Shown here: piece after piece, positions 50,682-59,096 of the stretch
Layout of the letters: each line of letters opens with the position of its first letter
Position numbering within the stretch: position 1 is the first letter of the stretch
Source: Labilithrix luteola
GTDB lineage: Bacteria > Myxococcota_A > Polyangia > Polyangiales > Polyangiaceae
Direction: 5' to 3'
Assembly (NCBI RefSeq): GCF_001263205.1
Contig: NZ_CP012333.1
Coordinates: 8,785,501 to 8,849,500, forward strand
Length of the DNA: 64,000 nt
Translations under genes and position numbers: made by a program
The notes under the pieces: generated by a model
What the model was told of the DNA's origin: nothing
What the model saw: the letters and a program-made list of their open reading frames with translations, nothing else
Databases searched by the model: none

Positions 50682-51941
50682 GTGGCTCTCGTCATCGCCC
50701 ACGTCTCGGACCTTCACGTCTCCGAGTTCGGCGACACGTTTCACGACCGCCTTCGGGTCGTGAAACGGAGCGCGAACGTCGCGCCCGTCGACTCGGGAAA
50801 GTTCGAGGTCGTGTGGGAAGAGGCAGGGTGGCGCGTTCTCCACGAACGCGGCAAGAGCCGGGCGAAGATCACCCTCGTCGACCCGCAGGGCTACACGCAC
50901 CCCATCCCGTCGCTCAAGGAGGGCGGGCAGGTGCTCGATCCGGTCGAGCGCGCGGCCGCGAAGGCTTGTCGGCTCGAGGCACGACGCGCGTCGACGCTCG
51001 CCGCCCATCTCCCTTCGGCCGGAGCCCTCAAGCACCTCTACGAGGTCACGCCTCGCAACTCGAACGTGCGCCTTCTGCGCGCCGTCGCTGCCATCGAAGA
51101 GGCCGACCCGGACGCGGTGGTGATCACGGGGGACATCACGGACGACGGTGTGGGCTGGGAGCTCATCGAGGCCGCTTTCGATCGCTGGAAGAAGCGAGGA
51201 ATGCTCTTCGCCATTCCCGGAAATCACGATCTCTACCTCTTTCCCTTGCGAGGCAGCGGCCGGCCTCGTCCCACGCACGCCTCCAAGCGCGACGCATGGC
51301 GCGGCTTTGCCGAACGCATTGGCCTCTCGCTCGACGGCACGGGGGGATGGTGGCGCGTCCTGCCCGACAAAGACACGGTGCTCGTCGGTCTCGACTCTTG
51401 CGCGAGGCCCCAGCGTCGCTTTTTCCGGCACAACGGCGCGATCGGGCCCGAGCAGCTCGCGTGGCTGCGCGAGATCGGTCGAAAGCCCGAGTTCAAGAAT
51501 GCGCGCAATCGTCTGGTGATGCTCCACCACCACGTCGTGCCGCTTCCGCACGGTGTCGGGCGCAGGCCGCCGAGCGAGATCGGCATGCGTCTCGACGACG
51601 CCAAGAGCGCCGCGGAGGTCTTCGACGAGGTCGGCATCACGGCCGTGCTGCACGGCCACCGGCACGTGAGCGAGCAGCGTCAGCCGGCGGGAACGAACTT
51701 CACGATCTTCGCGTCCCCGTCACTCACGCTCGGCTGCCGGAGCGGCAACGACCCTTCGTTCTGGCGCATCGAGCTCGGCGAACGAATGCATGCTGCACGC
51801 GTTCGCGTCCCGGCCTTCGGCATTCAGCAGGACGAGGATCCGCCGTCGAGCGCGGGCGCGCTCATCGATACGGTTGCCGAGCTGGCGTCGTCGGAAGACG
51901 ACTCCGAGAGCGCCGAGCAAGACGGCGACGTCGAAATCTGA
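50682..51941 (+). CDS. Calcineurin-like metallophosphoesterase
   Basis: A 419-residue protein with the dimetal phosphoesterase motifs: IAHVSDLHVSEFGD at the N-terminus, VVITGDITDDG (about residue 147), FAIPGNHDLYLF, LHHHVVPLPHG and VLHGHRHVSEQRQ. It probably hydrolyses phosphomonoesters, phosphodiesters or nucleotides; the substrate is not evident. An insertion of about 120 residues between the first two motifs (WEEAGWRVLHERGKSR and following) is unusual. The start is GTG directly after the previous stop, so co-expression with the lipoprotein is likely. An acidic tail ends the protein. Confidence 0.87.
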   Translation: MALVIAHVSDLHVSEFGDTFHDRLRVVKRSANVAPVDSGKFEVVWEEAGWRVLHERGKSRAKITLVDPQGYTHPIPSLKEGGQVLDPVERAAAKACRLEARRASTLAAHLPSAGALKHLYEVTPRNSNVRLLRAVAAIEEADPDAVVITGDITDDGVGWELIEAAFDRWKKRGMLFAIPGNHDLYLFPLRGSGRPRPTHASKRDAWRGFAERIGLSLDGTGGWWRVLPDKDTVLVGLDSCARPQRRFFRHNGAIGPEQLAWLREIGRKPEFKNARNRLVMLHHHVVPLPHGVGRRPPSEIGMRLDDAKSAAEVFDEVGITAVLHGHRHVSEQRQPAGTNFTIFASPSLTLGCRSGNDPSFWRIELGERMHAARVRVPAFGIQQDEDPPSSAGALIDTVAELASSEDDSESAEQDGDVEI

Positions 51942-51956
51942 CGTCGCGTCTCGCGC

Positions 51957-52385
51957 TCAGCCGCCGTCGCCTGCGTCCGTCGTTGTCGGCGTCGGGTTGA
52001 GGAAGGCGCAGGCGGCGCTCTTCTCGGGGTTCTTCACGACCGTGCAGTCGCCGGTGTTGATGGCGTCGACGCACGCCTGGACCGCGATGGCGCCAGGGTC
52101 GGCCGGAGCCACGAGCCCGTGCAGGCACGCGTCGTCGTAGAAGCGGATGCACTCGGCGACGTTGCGCTCCGGCGTGTCGCCGCGATGCACGGGCGTCGAG
52201 AGGTCGATACCGCAGCTCGGGGCGTTCTCGCAGCGCGCCTGCTCGATCTTCCGGCACGAATCGACACCGACCGCGTCGGTCCCGCACGCAAGCAGAGTGG
52301 CCGCAGCCAACGTGCCGAGAGCGACCGCCACTCGAACGATTGGCCGCACGTGCCGACGCACATCGCGAACGGGACGCATGGGCAT
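51957..52385 (-). CDS. Small Cys-rich lipoprotein
   Basis: A protein of about 140 residues with a lipoprotein signal peptide ending LLAC, followed by a mature part with eight Cys in short intervals (SCRKIEQARCENAPSCG, ECIRFYDDACLHG, DCTV, ACAFL), probably forming four disulfides. The family resembles many short myxobacterial lipoproteins with the pattern CRKIExARCExAPxCG, which is of unknown role. The end is Thr/Pro-rich. It is convergent with the phosphoesterase (15 bases) and divergent from the sugar nucleotidyltransferase. Confidence 0.78.
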   Translation of the reverse strand: MPMRPVRDVRRHVRPIVRVAVALGTLAAATLLACGTDAVGVDSCRKIEQARCENAPSCGIDLSTPVHRGDTPERNVAECIRFYDDACLHGLVAPADPGAIAVQACVDAINTGDCTVVKNPEKSAACAFLNPTPTTTDAGDGG

Positions 52386-52472
52386 GCCACCCCTCTACTA
52401 CGGGCTACGGCGAAGACCAAGAAAGCGGCGTTTCTGGGGACCGGACGAGGGGCGTGGTAAACCTTGCGGCCG

Positions 52473-53351
52473 ATGCTGGACGACCTTGCCGCGATGGTGC
52501 TTTGCGCCGGGCTCGGCACGCGCCTGCGCCCGCTTACCGACGAGCTCGCCAAGCCGATGGTGCCCATCGGAGACCGGCCGGCGGTCGCCCACGTCGTCGA
52601 GCGTGTACGGCTCGCCGAACCCCGGCAAGTCGTGGTCAACGTCCACCACCGGCCCGACGATCTGCATGCGTGGGCGCACAGAGAAGGGATTGTGGTCTCG
52701 CCCGAGGAGGAGCTCCTCGGGACGGCCGGTGGGCTCGCCAATGCGGCCGCGCTTCTCGGAGATGGCAACGTGCTGGTCTGGAACGGCGACATCCTGAGTG
52801 AGCTCGACCCTCGCGAGCTCGTCGCGGCGTTCAACGCCGAGGCCGCGCTGGCGGCGCTCGCCGTGCGCCCCCGGCCGGCGGGCGAGGGAAACGTGGGCAT
52901 CGCCGCAGGCGGCACGATCGCCCGCTTGCGCACGGAGCGCTTTGCGGAAGAGGTCGAAGGCGGCGAGTTTCTCGGCATTCACGTCGTCGGCAGGACCCTT
53001 CGCGCGACGCTTCCTCGGAGCGGATGCCTCGTCGGCGACGTGTACTTGCCCGCGCTGCGGGCGGGGCAACGCCTTCATGTGTTCCGCTGCGGTGCGCCCT
53101 TCGTCGACGTCGGCACGCTCGAGGCCTACCTCGAGGCCAATCGTGCGTGGCTTGCCGCTCGCGACCTCTCCTCGTGGTCGGCGCAGAGCGCGCGGCTCGA
53201 CGCAGCCATCGACGGTTCGGTCGTCGGTGCGCGCGCTCACGTCGAGTCCTCGCTCGAAGGATGTGTCGTCTGGCCCGACGCTCACGTTGCGAAAGGGGGG
53301 CCTCTTCGCCACGCGGTGATCACGCCGCGCGGGATCGTCCGCGCGCGCTGA
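52473..53351 (+). CDS. Sugar-nucleotide pyrophosphorylase-type nucleotidyltransferase
   Basis: A protein of about 292 residues. The N-terminal nucleotide-binding loop is MVLCAGLGTRLRPLTDELAKPMVPIGDRP. GTAGGLANAAALLG and VLVWNGDILSEL (metal-binding Asp) follow, then YLPALRAGQRLHVF and FVDVGTLEAYLEANR. A short C-terminal left-handed beta-helix start (SVVGARAHVESSLEGCVVWP) ends the protein. This is the layout of glucose-1-phosphate or mannose-1-phosphate nucleotidyltransferases and MurNAc-1-P uridylyltransferases. The sugar is not known. ATG at 52473 is preferred to TTG at 52464. Confidence 0.85.
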   Translation: MLDDLAAMVLCAGLGTRLRPLTDELAKPMVPIGDRPAVAHVVERVRLAEPRQVVVNVHHRPDDLHAWAHREGIVVSPEEELLGTAGGLANAAALLGDGNVLVWNGDILSELDPRELVAAFNAEAALAALAVRPRPAGEGNVGIAAGGTIARLRTERFAEEVEGGEFLGIHVVGRTLRATLPRSGCLVGDVYLPALRAGQRLHVFRCGAPFVDVGTLEAYLEANRAWLAARDLSSWSAQSARLDAAIDGSVVGARAHVESSLEGCVVWPDAHVAKGGPLRHAVITPRGIVRAR

Positions 53352-53357
53352 GCTGCG

Positions 53358-54731
53358 CTACTCGCGGTATTGCTCGATTTCGGCTACGCCGCCCACGAGG
53401 CCAGCGCCGCCGGTCGGCATGGCGACGAGCCGTCCGCCGCTGCGTGCGACACGAAGCGGTACTTCACGGGTGTCGGTGGGCGTGACGCGGAAGGCGTGGG
53501 TCGTGTTCGAGGCGTCGTCGCCGGCGACGAGCACGGCGTCGCCCGCGATGTAGACGGCGTCGCTGCGGACGAGCGGAATCGGCACGGTGCCGGCCGCCGG
53601 CGTGCAGTTCGCCGTGCAGGCGAGATCGATCACGCGCGAGGGCGCGCCTTGTCCGCTGTCCCCACTCGCGCCCGTTCCGCCGGCGACGATGACGCGCGAG
53701 GTGTCGATGCCCGAGGCCCCGCAACCGCGCACCGGATCGGCGGGGTAGGCGAGCGGCGTCGCTTGGGTGGCCGTGGCCGCGAGCACTTCCACGCCCGCAC
53801 CGTCGGCGCTTCCGCCGACGACGACGAGGCCACGGCCTTCGATCCACGTCGCACAGGCGCCTTCGCGCGGCGTGGCGAGGCTCGCGAACGATGCCGTTCC
53901 GTCGCTCGTGACGCGCAGCACGCGCGCCGTTGCGCCGCCGCTGAGACGCGTTCCTCCGACCACGTAGGTCGAGCCGTCGGGGGCCTTGATGGTCGCGCCG
54001 CCGGCGAGTTCCGCGAAGCTTCCGCCGGTTGGCGGATTGAGCGTGGTCTCGGTGCCGTCGGTGAGACCCAACGTGGAGGCGCCGTTCTCGTCGATCGCGA
54101 TCGTGGTCGTGCCGACGACGAGCAGTGAGCGCGCGGGACGCGCGAAGGTGGGGGCCTGTCCGAGCGTGGTGAGGGTGAGGAGATCGTAGAGCTGCGTGGA
54201 CGTGCCGCTCGCGATGAGCACGTAGCGGCCGAGGGCGGTGTCGACGACGGGCGAAGCGAGGGGCACCGGTGCATTCGGCAGGCGCGCGAGCTCACCCGTG
54301 CGTTGCACGAAGACGCTCATGTCCACCCGCTCGAGCGCGCCGAACTCGAGAAAGAGCGACTCACCGAGGACCAATACTTTGCCCGTCGCGTCGAGGCCGC
54401 TCACGCGGAGCGCGCCGGTATCGCTGCGCCCCACGTCGCCGAGCGAGAGTTCGGTGGAGCCAGGGAGGTTTGTTCGCGAGACCTCCTTCTTCGAGCCGTC
54501 GGTCGCGATCTGCTCGACGACGAGCACCGTGGGGGCCGGGGACCGCGTGAGGGCATCGGCTTCGCCGCCGACGCTCAACGTGACCGTGCCGGTCTTGTCG
54601 CTGCTGCACGAAAGGGCGCCCGCGGCGAGCGCGATCGTCGCGGTGAGCACCGACCAGGAAGGCCGGATGCGGGCCTCGACGCGTGTCGACTCGTGTCGAT
54701 GAACAGTGCGCGTGCCGGGGTCGCGACGCAT
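53358..54731 (-). CDS. Kelch-like beta-propeller lipoprotein
   Basis: A protein of about 457 residues with a lipoprotein-type signal peptide ending ALSC. The mature part has an N-terminal beta domain (TVTLSVGGEADALTRS) followed by about six propeller-like repeats with the Kelch feature of paired Gly and short beta strands (GSTYVVGGTRLSGG, EGRGLVVVGGSADGAG, SRVIVAGGTGASGDSG, GDAVLVAGDDASN). Such lipoproteins are common in myxobacteria and presumably bind ligands or partners at the cell surface or in the periplasm. ATG at 54731 is preferred; ATG at 54770 is in frame. It is convergent with the nucleotidyltransferase gene (6 bases). Confidence 0.8.
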   Translation of the reverse strand: MRRDPGTRTVHRHESTRVEARIRPSWSVLTATIALAAGALSCSSDKTGTVTLSVGGEADALTRSPAPTVLVVEQIATDGSKKEVSRTNLPGSTELSLGDVGRSDTGALRVSGLDATGKVLVLGESLFLEFGALERVDMSVFVQRTGELARLPNAPVPLASPVVDTALGRYVLIASGTSTQLYDLLTLTTLGQAPTFARPARSLLVVGTTTIAIDENGASTLGLTDGTETTLNPPTGGSFAELAGGATIKAPDGSTYVVGGTRLSGGATARVLRVTSDGTASFASLATPREGACATWIEGRGLVVVGGSADGAGVEVLAATATQATPLAYPADPVRGCGASGIDTSRVIVAGGTGASGDSGQGAPSRVIDLACTANCTPAAGTVPIPLVRSDAVYIAGDAVLVAGDDASNTTHAFRVTPTDTREVPLRVARSGGRLVAMPTGGAGLVGGVAEIEQYRE

Positions 54732-54853
54732 GCCGGCCGACTTAGCACGGGGCTGTCGTACTCGCAGCAAAGTTGGCCCCGATCCTGACCGCGCGATAGC
54801 CGAAGAGAGGCGACGAACCTCGTTGACGGGCCCGCAGGCCGAGAGGGGCGACG

Positions 54854-55684
54854 ATGATGGAGCAAAGCACCGTGAGGAACCTCGAGCAGATCCAGGAAGA
54901 CGATGGCGAGGGCCGTACTCCGCGCGGAGTGACGATCCTGCTCGTGGCGCTCGGCGGTGCGTGCGTCGTGTTCGCGGGGCTGGCGCTCGGCGGACGCCAT
55001 TCGGCGCCGTCCTCGCAAAAGAGCGATCCGCTCGGCGAGCTCGTCAATCAGCAGGCCAAGATCGGTCAGACGGCCGCGCCCAAGGCGACGGACCTCAACG
55101 CCAAGGACGTCACCTTCCCGGGCATCCTCAGCGACGACAGCGCTCCGACGACGGCGCTTGCTGCGGTCAAGGGAGCACCGGGTGCGAAGCCGTCCGCAAG
55201 CGCGGGAAGCGCAACGACGGGGGGCGACGCGGCCATCGCGCTCAACGTCCGAAATGGCCTGGCCGAAGGTGCGGGATCGCCTCCGCCGGCGACCGACCGG
55301 CTGCCCGTGGTTCCGCTGCCGGCACAGCATCTTCTCGAGGCCTCACCGGTGGTGACGCGTCCGCGCGACTCCCTGACGCGAGCCGCCAACGACGCGGCGC
55401 AGATCTCCGCGGCGGCCGAGCCTGCTGCGCCTCCGGGACGCGAGGGGGGGTATCAGCTGCAGGTGAGCTCGTTCCGCTCGCAATCCGAAGCGGAACAGTT
55501 TGCCGTCCAACTGCGCGCGCGGTCGCACAAGGCCTACGTCGTGGAGGCACACGTTCCCGGCAGAGGCACGTGGTACAGGGTACGAATCGGTCCGTTCGCG
55601 ACGCAGCACGCCGCTTCGTCGTACCGCTCGGGCTTCGAGGGACGCGAGCACGTGGTCCCGTTCATCGTGCCGCCGTCGAAGTAG
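54854..55684 (+). CDS. SPOR-domain membrane protein
   Basis: A 276-residue protein with a short cytoplasmic N-terminus, one transmembrane helix (about residues 27-46, GVTILLVALGGACVVFAGLAL), an Ala/Pro-rich periplasmic linker, and a C-terminal SPOR domain (about residues 198-270: YQLQVSSFRSQSEAEQFAVQL, HKAYVVEAHVPGRGTWYRVRI). SPOR domains bind denuded peptidoglycan glycans at the division site, so a role in cell division or septal wall processing is likely. GAGAGGGG 5 bases before the ATG is a good ribosome binding site. The remaining gap to 55887 holds nothing recognisable. Confidence 0.9.
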   Translation: MMEQSTVRNLEQIQEDDGEGRTPRGVTILLVALGGACVVFAGLALGGRHSAPSSQKSDPLGELVNQQAKIGQTAAPKATDLNAKDVTFPGILSDDSAPTTALAAVKGAPGAKPSASAGSATTGGDAAIALNVRNGLAEGAGSPPPATDRLPVVPLPAQHLLEASPVVTRPRDSLTRAANDAAQISAAAEPAAPPGREGGYQLQVSSFRSQSEAEQFAVQLRARSHKAYVVEAHVPGRGTWYRVRIGPFATQHAASSYRSGFEGREHVVPFIVPPSK

Positions 55685-55887
55685 TCGTCGTCGACGCGGG
55701 GCAAGGCGCGCGAGGTGGGGGACACGTAGCGCTCGTGCGAAAAACCGTCGACGGCTCGAGCATGGCCGGAGTGACGTGAACACTGGAAACGCTGCGTCGA
55801 AGCAGAGGCGAAACAGTGGAGCTCCGAACTTCGCGACGCGACCGCCGTGCATTGCCGCGGACGATGTGCAAAGTTTAAGAAGAACGA

Positions 55888-56166
55888 ATGAGCGGCGCGC
55901 TGCCTCTACCTGCTTGGGTACTCGCGCTTTTCGCCGCCGCTCTGGCGCCTTTTTGCGCACGTGCGCTCGCGAACACGTTCGATCGACGTGCGCGCGAACG
56001 GACCAGCCGGCTCGCTCATCGTAGCGATCGTCAGGTTCGTGAAGGCGCTGCTCCCGATTCCTCCGGTTCCGTCGGCCCTACACTCGACGCTACGACGACT
56101 CGTAGCGGGGGCGGGGCAGGGGGGACGGGGCGGACGGGAGGCTCGGGCGAGGGTTCGCTCGCGTGA
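55888..56166 (+). CDS. Possible small single-span membrane protein
   Basis: A 92-residue frame with an N-terminal hydrophobic helix (PAWVLALFAAALAPF, about residues 8-22), a basic juxtamembrane stretch (DRRARERTSRLAHRSDRQ) and a Gly/Ser/Thr-rich tail. The ATG follows an AAGAAGAACG stretch that could serve as ribosome binding site. Codon use is only partly like that of neighbouring genes, so it may be a chance frame. If real, it would be an inner-membrane peptide of unknown role. Confidence 0.4.
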   Translation: MSGALPLPAWVLALFAAALAPFCARALANTFDRRARERTSRLAHRSDRQVREGAAPDSSGSVGPTLDATTTRSGGGAGGTGRTGGSGEGSLA

Positions 56167-56320
56167 CGCGCTGCACCGTGTACCCTTGTTCGTTCAGACC
56201 GTTTACCTTCTTGAAGAACTTCCGCAACAAACGCCCGTCCGAGTGCGTAAGGATAAGGAGGCTGCGAGATCTCGCGGTTCCTTTGGTTCCTTCCAGTCGA
56301 ACGAGCTCCGAGGAGAAGAG

Positions 56321-57178
56321 ATGGCACGTCTATTCGGCCTGATTGGAAACCGCGCCGATCTCGGTGGTCGCGTGCTGGCCTCCGAGGCGGACGCGCTACG
56401 TGTCCAGTCGAAAGGAGCGCCTCTCGGCTGGGGTATCGGCTTCTACCAGGGCGGCGAAGTCCTCATGCGTCGTCGTCCGATCGACGATCACGACACCGTC
56501 GAGGTTGCGAAGTCCTCGGCCGACGTGCGAGCCGACATCGTCGTCGGACATGTGCGAAATGCCACGGTCGGAGCTCTTCGTACGGAGAACACCCATCCGT
56601 TCCGCTACCGCCAGTGGCTCTACGCGCAGACCGGCACGGTCCCGTCGTTCGACGCCATTCGGGAGCGGCTCGTCGCGAGCGTTCCCGGCTTCCTCCGCTC
56701 CTCGATTCGCGGAGAGACGGATGCGGAAATCCTCTTCTACGTCTTCCTCTCGTTCCTCCACGACGCTGGCAAGCTGAACGACAACGTCATCGAGCCGGCG
56801 CGCGTGCGTGATGCGCTTCGTTCGAGCGTCGCGGTGGTGTCGGCCATGGCGGCGGAAGTGGGCGGCGATCCGGCCGCGGTGAACCTGGTCGTCTCGAACG
56901 GCGAGCACGTCTTCGCGCTGCATGCTGGCGCGCAGATGGGCTACCGCCTCTTCAGCGGCAAGGGCGACGCGGAAGCGCTCATCGGCGACGACGTCACGCT
57001 GCGGCGCAAGACGCCCGAGCTCGCACAGATGCACTTCAGCCTCGTTGCGAGCGACTTCGACGACGACTGGTCGATGGCAGGCTCCGGGCCCGCAGGGCAC
57101 TCGCACTGGAAGGTCGTTCCGGAACGTGCGATCGTCACCCTCGAGCGTGGCCAGGATCCCCACATCGAGAACCTCTAG
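56321..57178 (+). CDS. Class II glutamine amidotransferase homologue lacking the catalytic Cys
   Basis: A 285-residue protein with the Ntn-hydrolase glutaminase fold of YafJ/EgtC-like class II amidotransferases: GWGIGFYQGGEVLMRR, VVGHVRNATVGALRTENTHPF and GETDAEILFYVFLSFL. In the family the second residue is the catalytic Cys (MCRLFG-type start). Here it is Ala (MARLFGLIGN). The Asn-Gly of the oxyanion segment (usually AHNG) is replaced by YAQTGT. The ATG has a strong AGGAG 5 bases upstream, so the start is not in doubt. The protein is therefore probably not a glutaminase but a binding or regulatory pseudoenzyme. It has no adjacent synthetase gene. Confidence 0.88.
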   Translation: MARLFGLIGNRADLGGRVLASEADALRVQSKGAPLGWGIGFYQGGEVLMRRRPIDDHDTVEVAKSSADVRADIVVGHVRNATVGALRTENTHPFRYRQWLYAQTGTVPSFDAIRERLVASVPGFLRSSIRGETDAEILFYVFLSFLHDAGKLNDNVIEPARVRDALRSSVAVVSAMAAEVGGDPAAVNLVVSNGEHVFALHAGAQMGYRLFSGKGDAEALIGDDVTLRRKTPELAQMHFSLVASDFDDDWSMAGSGPAGHSHWKVVPERAIVTLERGQDPHIENL

Positions 57179-57209
57179 CTCGGCGCCTCCGGTCCGGCTG
57201 GTCCGGCTG

Positions 57210-57890
57210 GTGGTACGGGCGCAGGCGATCGCGGAGCTACCGTACGCCGCGTACGTCACGCGCGCCGCGCTCGTCACATTCCTCGCGCTCCTCGCCGCAG
57301 GCGCGAGCGTGACGAGCATGGGCTGTTCGGGCGGCGCGCTCGAGACGGCGACCTCGATGCCGTCGGCTCCGCGTCGGCCCGATGGCGTGGTGCTGGAGCC
57401 GCCGGCCGCGCTTCCGGCCGCGGTCGACCGTGCGCCGGCGAGCGGTGTGGTGGCGCTGCGCGAGCCGCTTGGCGACAAGGACATCGATGACGTCGTTCGG
57501 GCCTACGTGCGTGCGTTCGAACACGCCGAGCTCGACACGTTGAAGGAAATGACCGCGCGCGACGCGACCACCCTCGGGCGTTCGGGCGATCGCAACCAGC
57601 TCATCGCGCTTTGGGCGGCAAAGCTGAAGAGCGCCGATCACGCGAAGCTCTCGGGGGCCGAGACGCCACGCCTCGGGCCGATCGAGAAGCACACGTTCGA
57701 CACCCTCGGCGAGTTGGGGAGTGCGCAGCGTCCGCCGACGATGCGCGAGGGCGACGTCTACGTGCGCGTGCCGATCAGCGTGCCTCGTACCGGCGGCGAA
57801 CCGCTGTTCGGTGACGTGCTCGTCCTCCTGCTCCGGCGCGAAGACGGCCGACTTCGCATCGCCGGTCAGGCCGACGAGAACGCGAACTGA
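57210..57890 (+). CDS. Lipoprotein with possible NTF2-like domain
   Basis: A protein of about 226 residues. The hydrophobic signal segment (ALVTFLALLAAGASVTS) ends MGC, a lipobox-like site near residue 38. The rest has a Pro/Ala-rich linker and then a helical-beta segment (DDVVRAYVRAFEHAELDTLKEM, VYVRVPISVPRTGGEPLFGD, VLVLLLRREDGRLRIAGQ) like an NTF2-fold domain. The start is uncertain: GTG at 57210 is the only candidate after the previous stop and has a weak ribosome binding site. It is convergent with coaE (6 bases). Confidence 0.68.
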   Translation: MVRAQAIAELPYAAYVTRAALVTFLALLAAGASVTSMGCSGGALETATSMPSAPRRPDGVVLEPPAALPAAVDRAPASGVVALREPLGDKDIDDVVRAYVRAFEHAELDTLKEMTARDATTLGRSGDRNQLIALWAAKLKSADHAKLSGAETPRLGPIEKHTFDTLGELGSAQRPPTMREGDVYVRVPISVPRTGGEPLFGDVLVLLLRREDGRLRIAGQADENAN

Positions 57891-57896
57891 CGCTCG

Positions 57897-58523
57897 TCAG
57901 CGCGGATAGCGTGCCGCGTCGACACCGAGCTTGGCGCAGATGGCGTCGAGCACGTCGTCGGTCTTCGCGAGGAGCTCGCCGCGCGTTCCGTCGTTGTGGA
58001 TGACGAAGTCGGCGACGGCGATCTTCTTGGCGAGCGGCATCTGCGCGCGGATTCGACCGCGTATCTCCTCCTCGTTCGCACCATCGCGCGCGCGCCCGCG
58101 TGCAAGCTGCACGCTTTCGTCGGCGGCGACCACCACGAGTGGACGAAAGGCGTCGGCCACGCCGTTTTCGACGAGGAGCGCCGCTTCGTAGCAGGCGAGG
58201 GGATGGCCTTGCGCGCGAAGGGCGTCGGCGCGCTCCAGGCTCAACGCGGTGATCTTCGGATGCACGATGGCATTCAACGTGCGCCGCTTCTGGTCGTCGC
58301 CGAAAACGACGGCGGCGAGCTTCTTGCGATCGAGCGTGCCGTCTTCGAAGAGAACGTCACCTCCGAAGGTCTCCACAATCTCAGCGATGCCCGGCGTCCC
58401 CTTCTCGACGACGTCGCGCGCGAGTGCGTCGGCATCGATGACCGGGAGGCCTCGCTCACGCAGGCGTGCAGCCACGGTGCTCTTGCCGGAGGCGATGCCT
58501 CCTGTCAGCCCGAAGAGGTGCAT
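57897..58523 (-). CDS. coaE: Dephospho-CoA kinase
   Basis: A 208-residue P-loop kinase for the last step of coenzyme A synthesis (dephospho-CoA plus ATP gives CoA). Walker A is GLTGGIASGKSTVA (about residues 4-17), followed by VIDADALARDVVEKGTPG, which binds the substrate, LNAIVHPKI, and the lid region RGRARDGANEEEIRGRIRAQ. The C-terminal VADFVIHNDGTRGELL is typical. ATG at 58523 gives the family start. Length is normal. It is separated from the downstream lipoprotein by a long AT-rich gap. Confidence 0.93.
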   Translation of the reverse strand: MHLFGLTGGIASGKSTVAARLRERGLPVIDADALARDVVEKGTPGIAEIVETFGGDVLFEDGTLDRKKLAAVVFGDDQKRRTLNAIVHPKITALSLERADALRAQGHPLACYEAALLVENGVADAFRPLVVVAADESVQLARGRARDGANEEEIRGRIRAQMPLAKKIAVADFVIHNDGTRGELLAKTDDVLDAICAKLGVDAARYPR

Positions 58524-59003
58524 GGTCGGTGAGACTACTCGGTGCGACCGACGTCGAGAAGCCTCGCTCATACGCCGGTGTCTGGGGGACTCCCGGCGCG
58601 CGTCCGAAATCGCACCGAGTATCGAGCCGGGAACACGGACAAAGGTTCGCGGGTGTTACTCGTTATTACGAGTTTATGCCGAGGGGCGTCTCAATGCGTG
58701 TAATTGGATTTAGGCGGCCCAATTCGCATTGGTTGTAGTTGTCAACCGAACGGCGTGGTTCGTGGACGCACGTCGCGACGAGGTAGAATTGGTTTAGGCT
58801 TCTGTATAATAAGGATACTGGTGCGGCCGATGTTGGTGTTGTGAGCGAGGCTCCGGCGCCCGCATTCTTCTGGCGCACAGTCCCGCGGGCGTGACTGCCA
58901 GAATGTGCCCGTCTGCTTCGCCACTACGGTTGGGCGAGTCTTTGTGGGCGTCGGCGATATGGAACTTCAGGGACTCGACGCCCGTTGCAACGTCAAAATG
59001 CAA
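58524..59003. other. Gene-poor, AT-rich patch
   Basis: No credible gene was seen. Between about 58640 and 58830 the composition is clearly AT-richer than the surroundings. It includes a perfect 6-base stem hairpin ACTCGT/ACGAGT with TATT loop (58658-58673) and a TATAAT hexamer at 58805-58810 without a good -35 partner. Further right, GTTGCA (58984-58989) and TGCAAC (58999-59004) form another short inverted repeat. A small RNA, an old insertion remnant or a promoter for a missing gene are possible; none is shown. Confidence 0.45.
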
Positions 59004-59035
59004 CGCGCCGGCTCGCAAGAGACGGAGCCGGCGCG
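59004..59035 (-). terminator. Strong hairpin after the lipoprotein gene
   Basis: CGCGCCGGCTC (59004-59014) pairs perfectly with GAGCCGGCGCG (59025-59035), an 11-base stem with a 10-base loop. On the minus strand it follows the lipoprotein stop by 61 bases and is followed by TTGCATTTTG, so it is a probable intrinsic terminator for that gene. Confidence 0.7.
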
Positions 59036-59096
59036 ATTGAGCTAAGTCGACTGAGGTGTTCTGCTCGTCAGCGAGCCTACGCCCGACGTGCGGCCG

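Noticed and set aside
58658..58673. Possible CIRCE heat-shock operator
   Set aside because: The inverted repeat ACTCGT/ACGAGT with a 4-base loop does not match the 9-9-9 CIRCE consensus.
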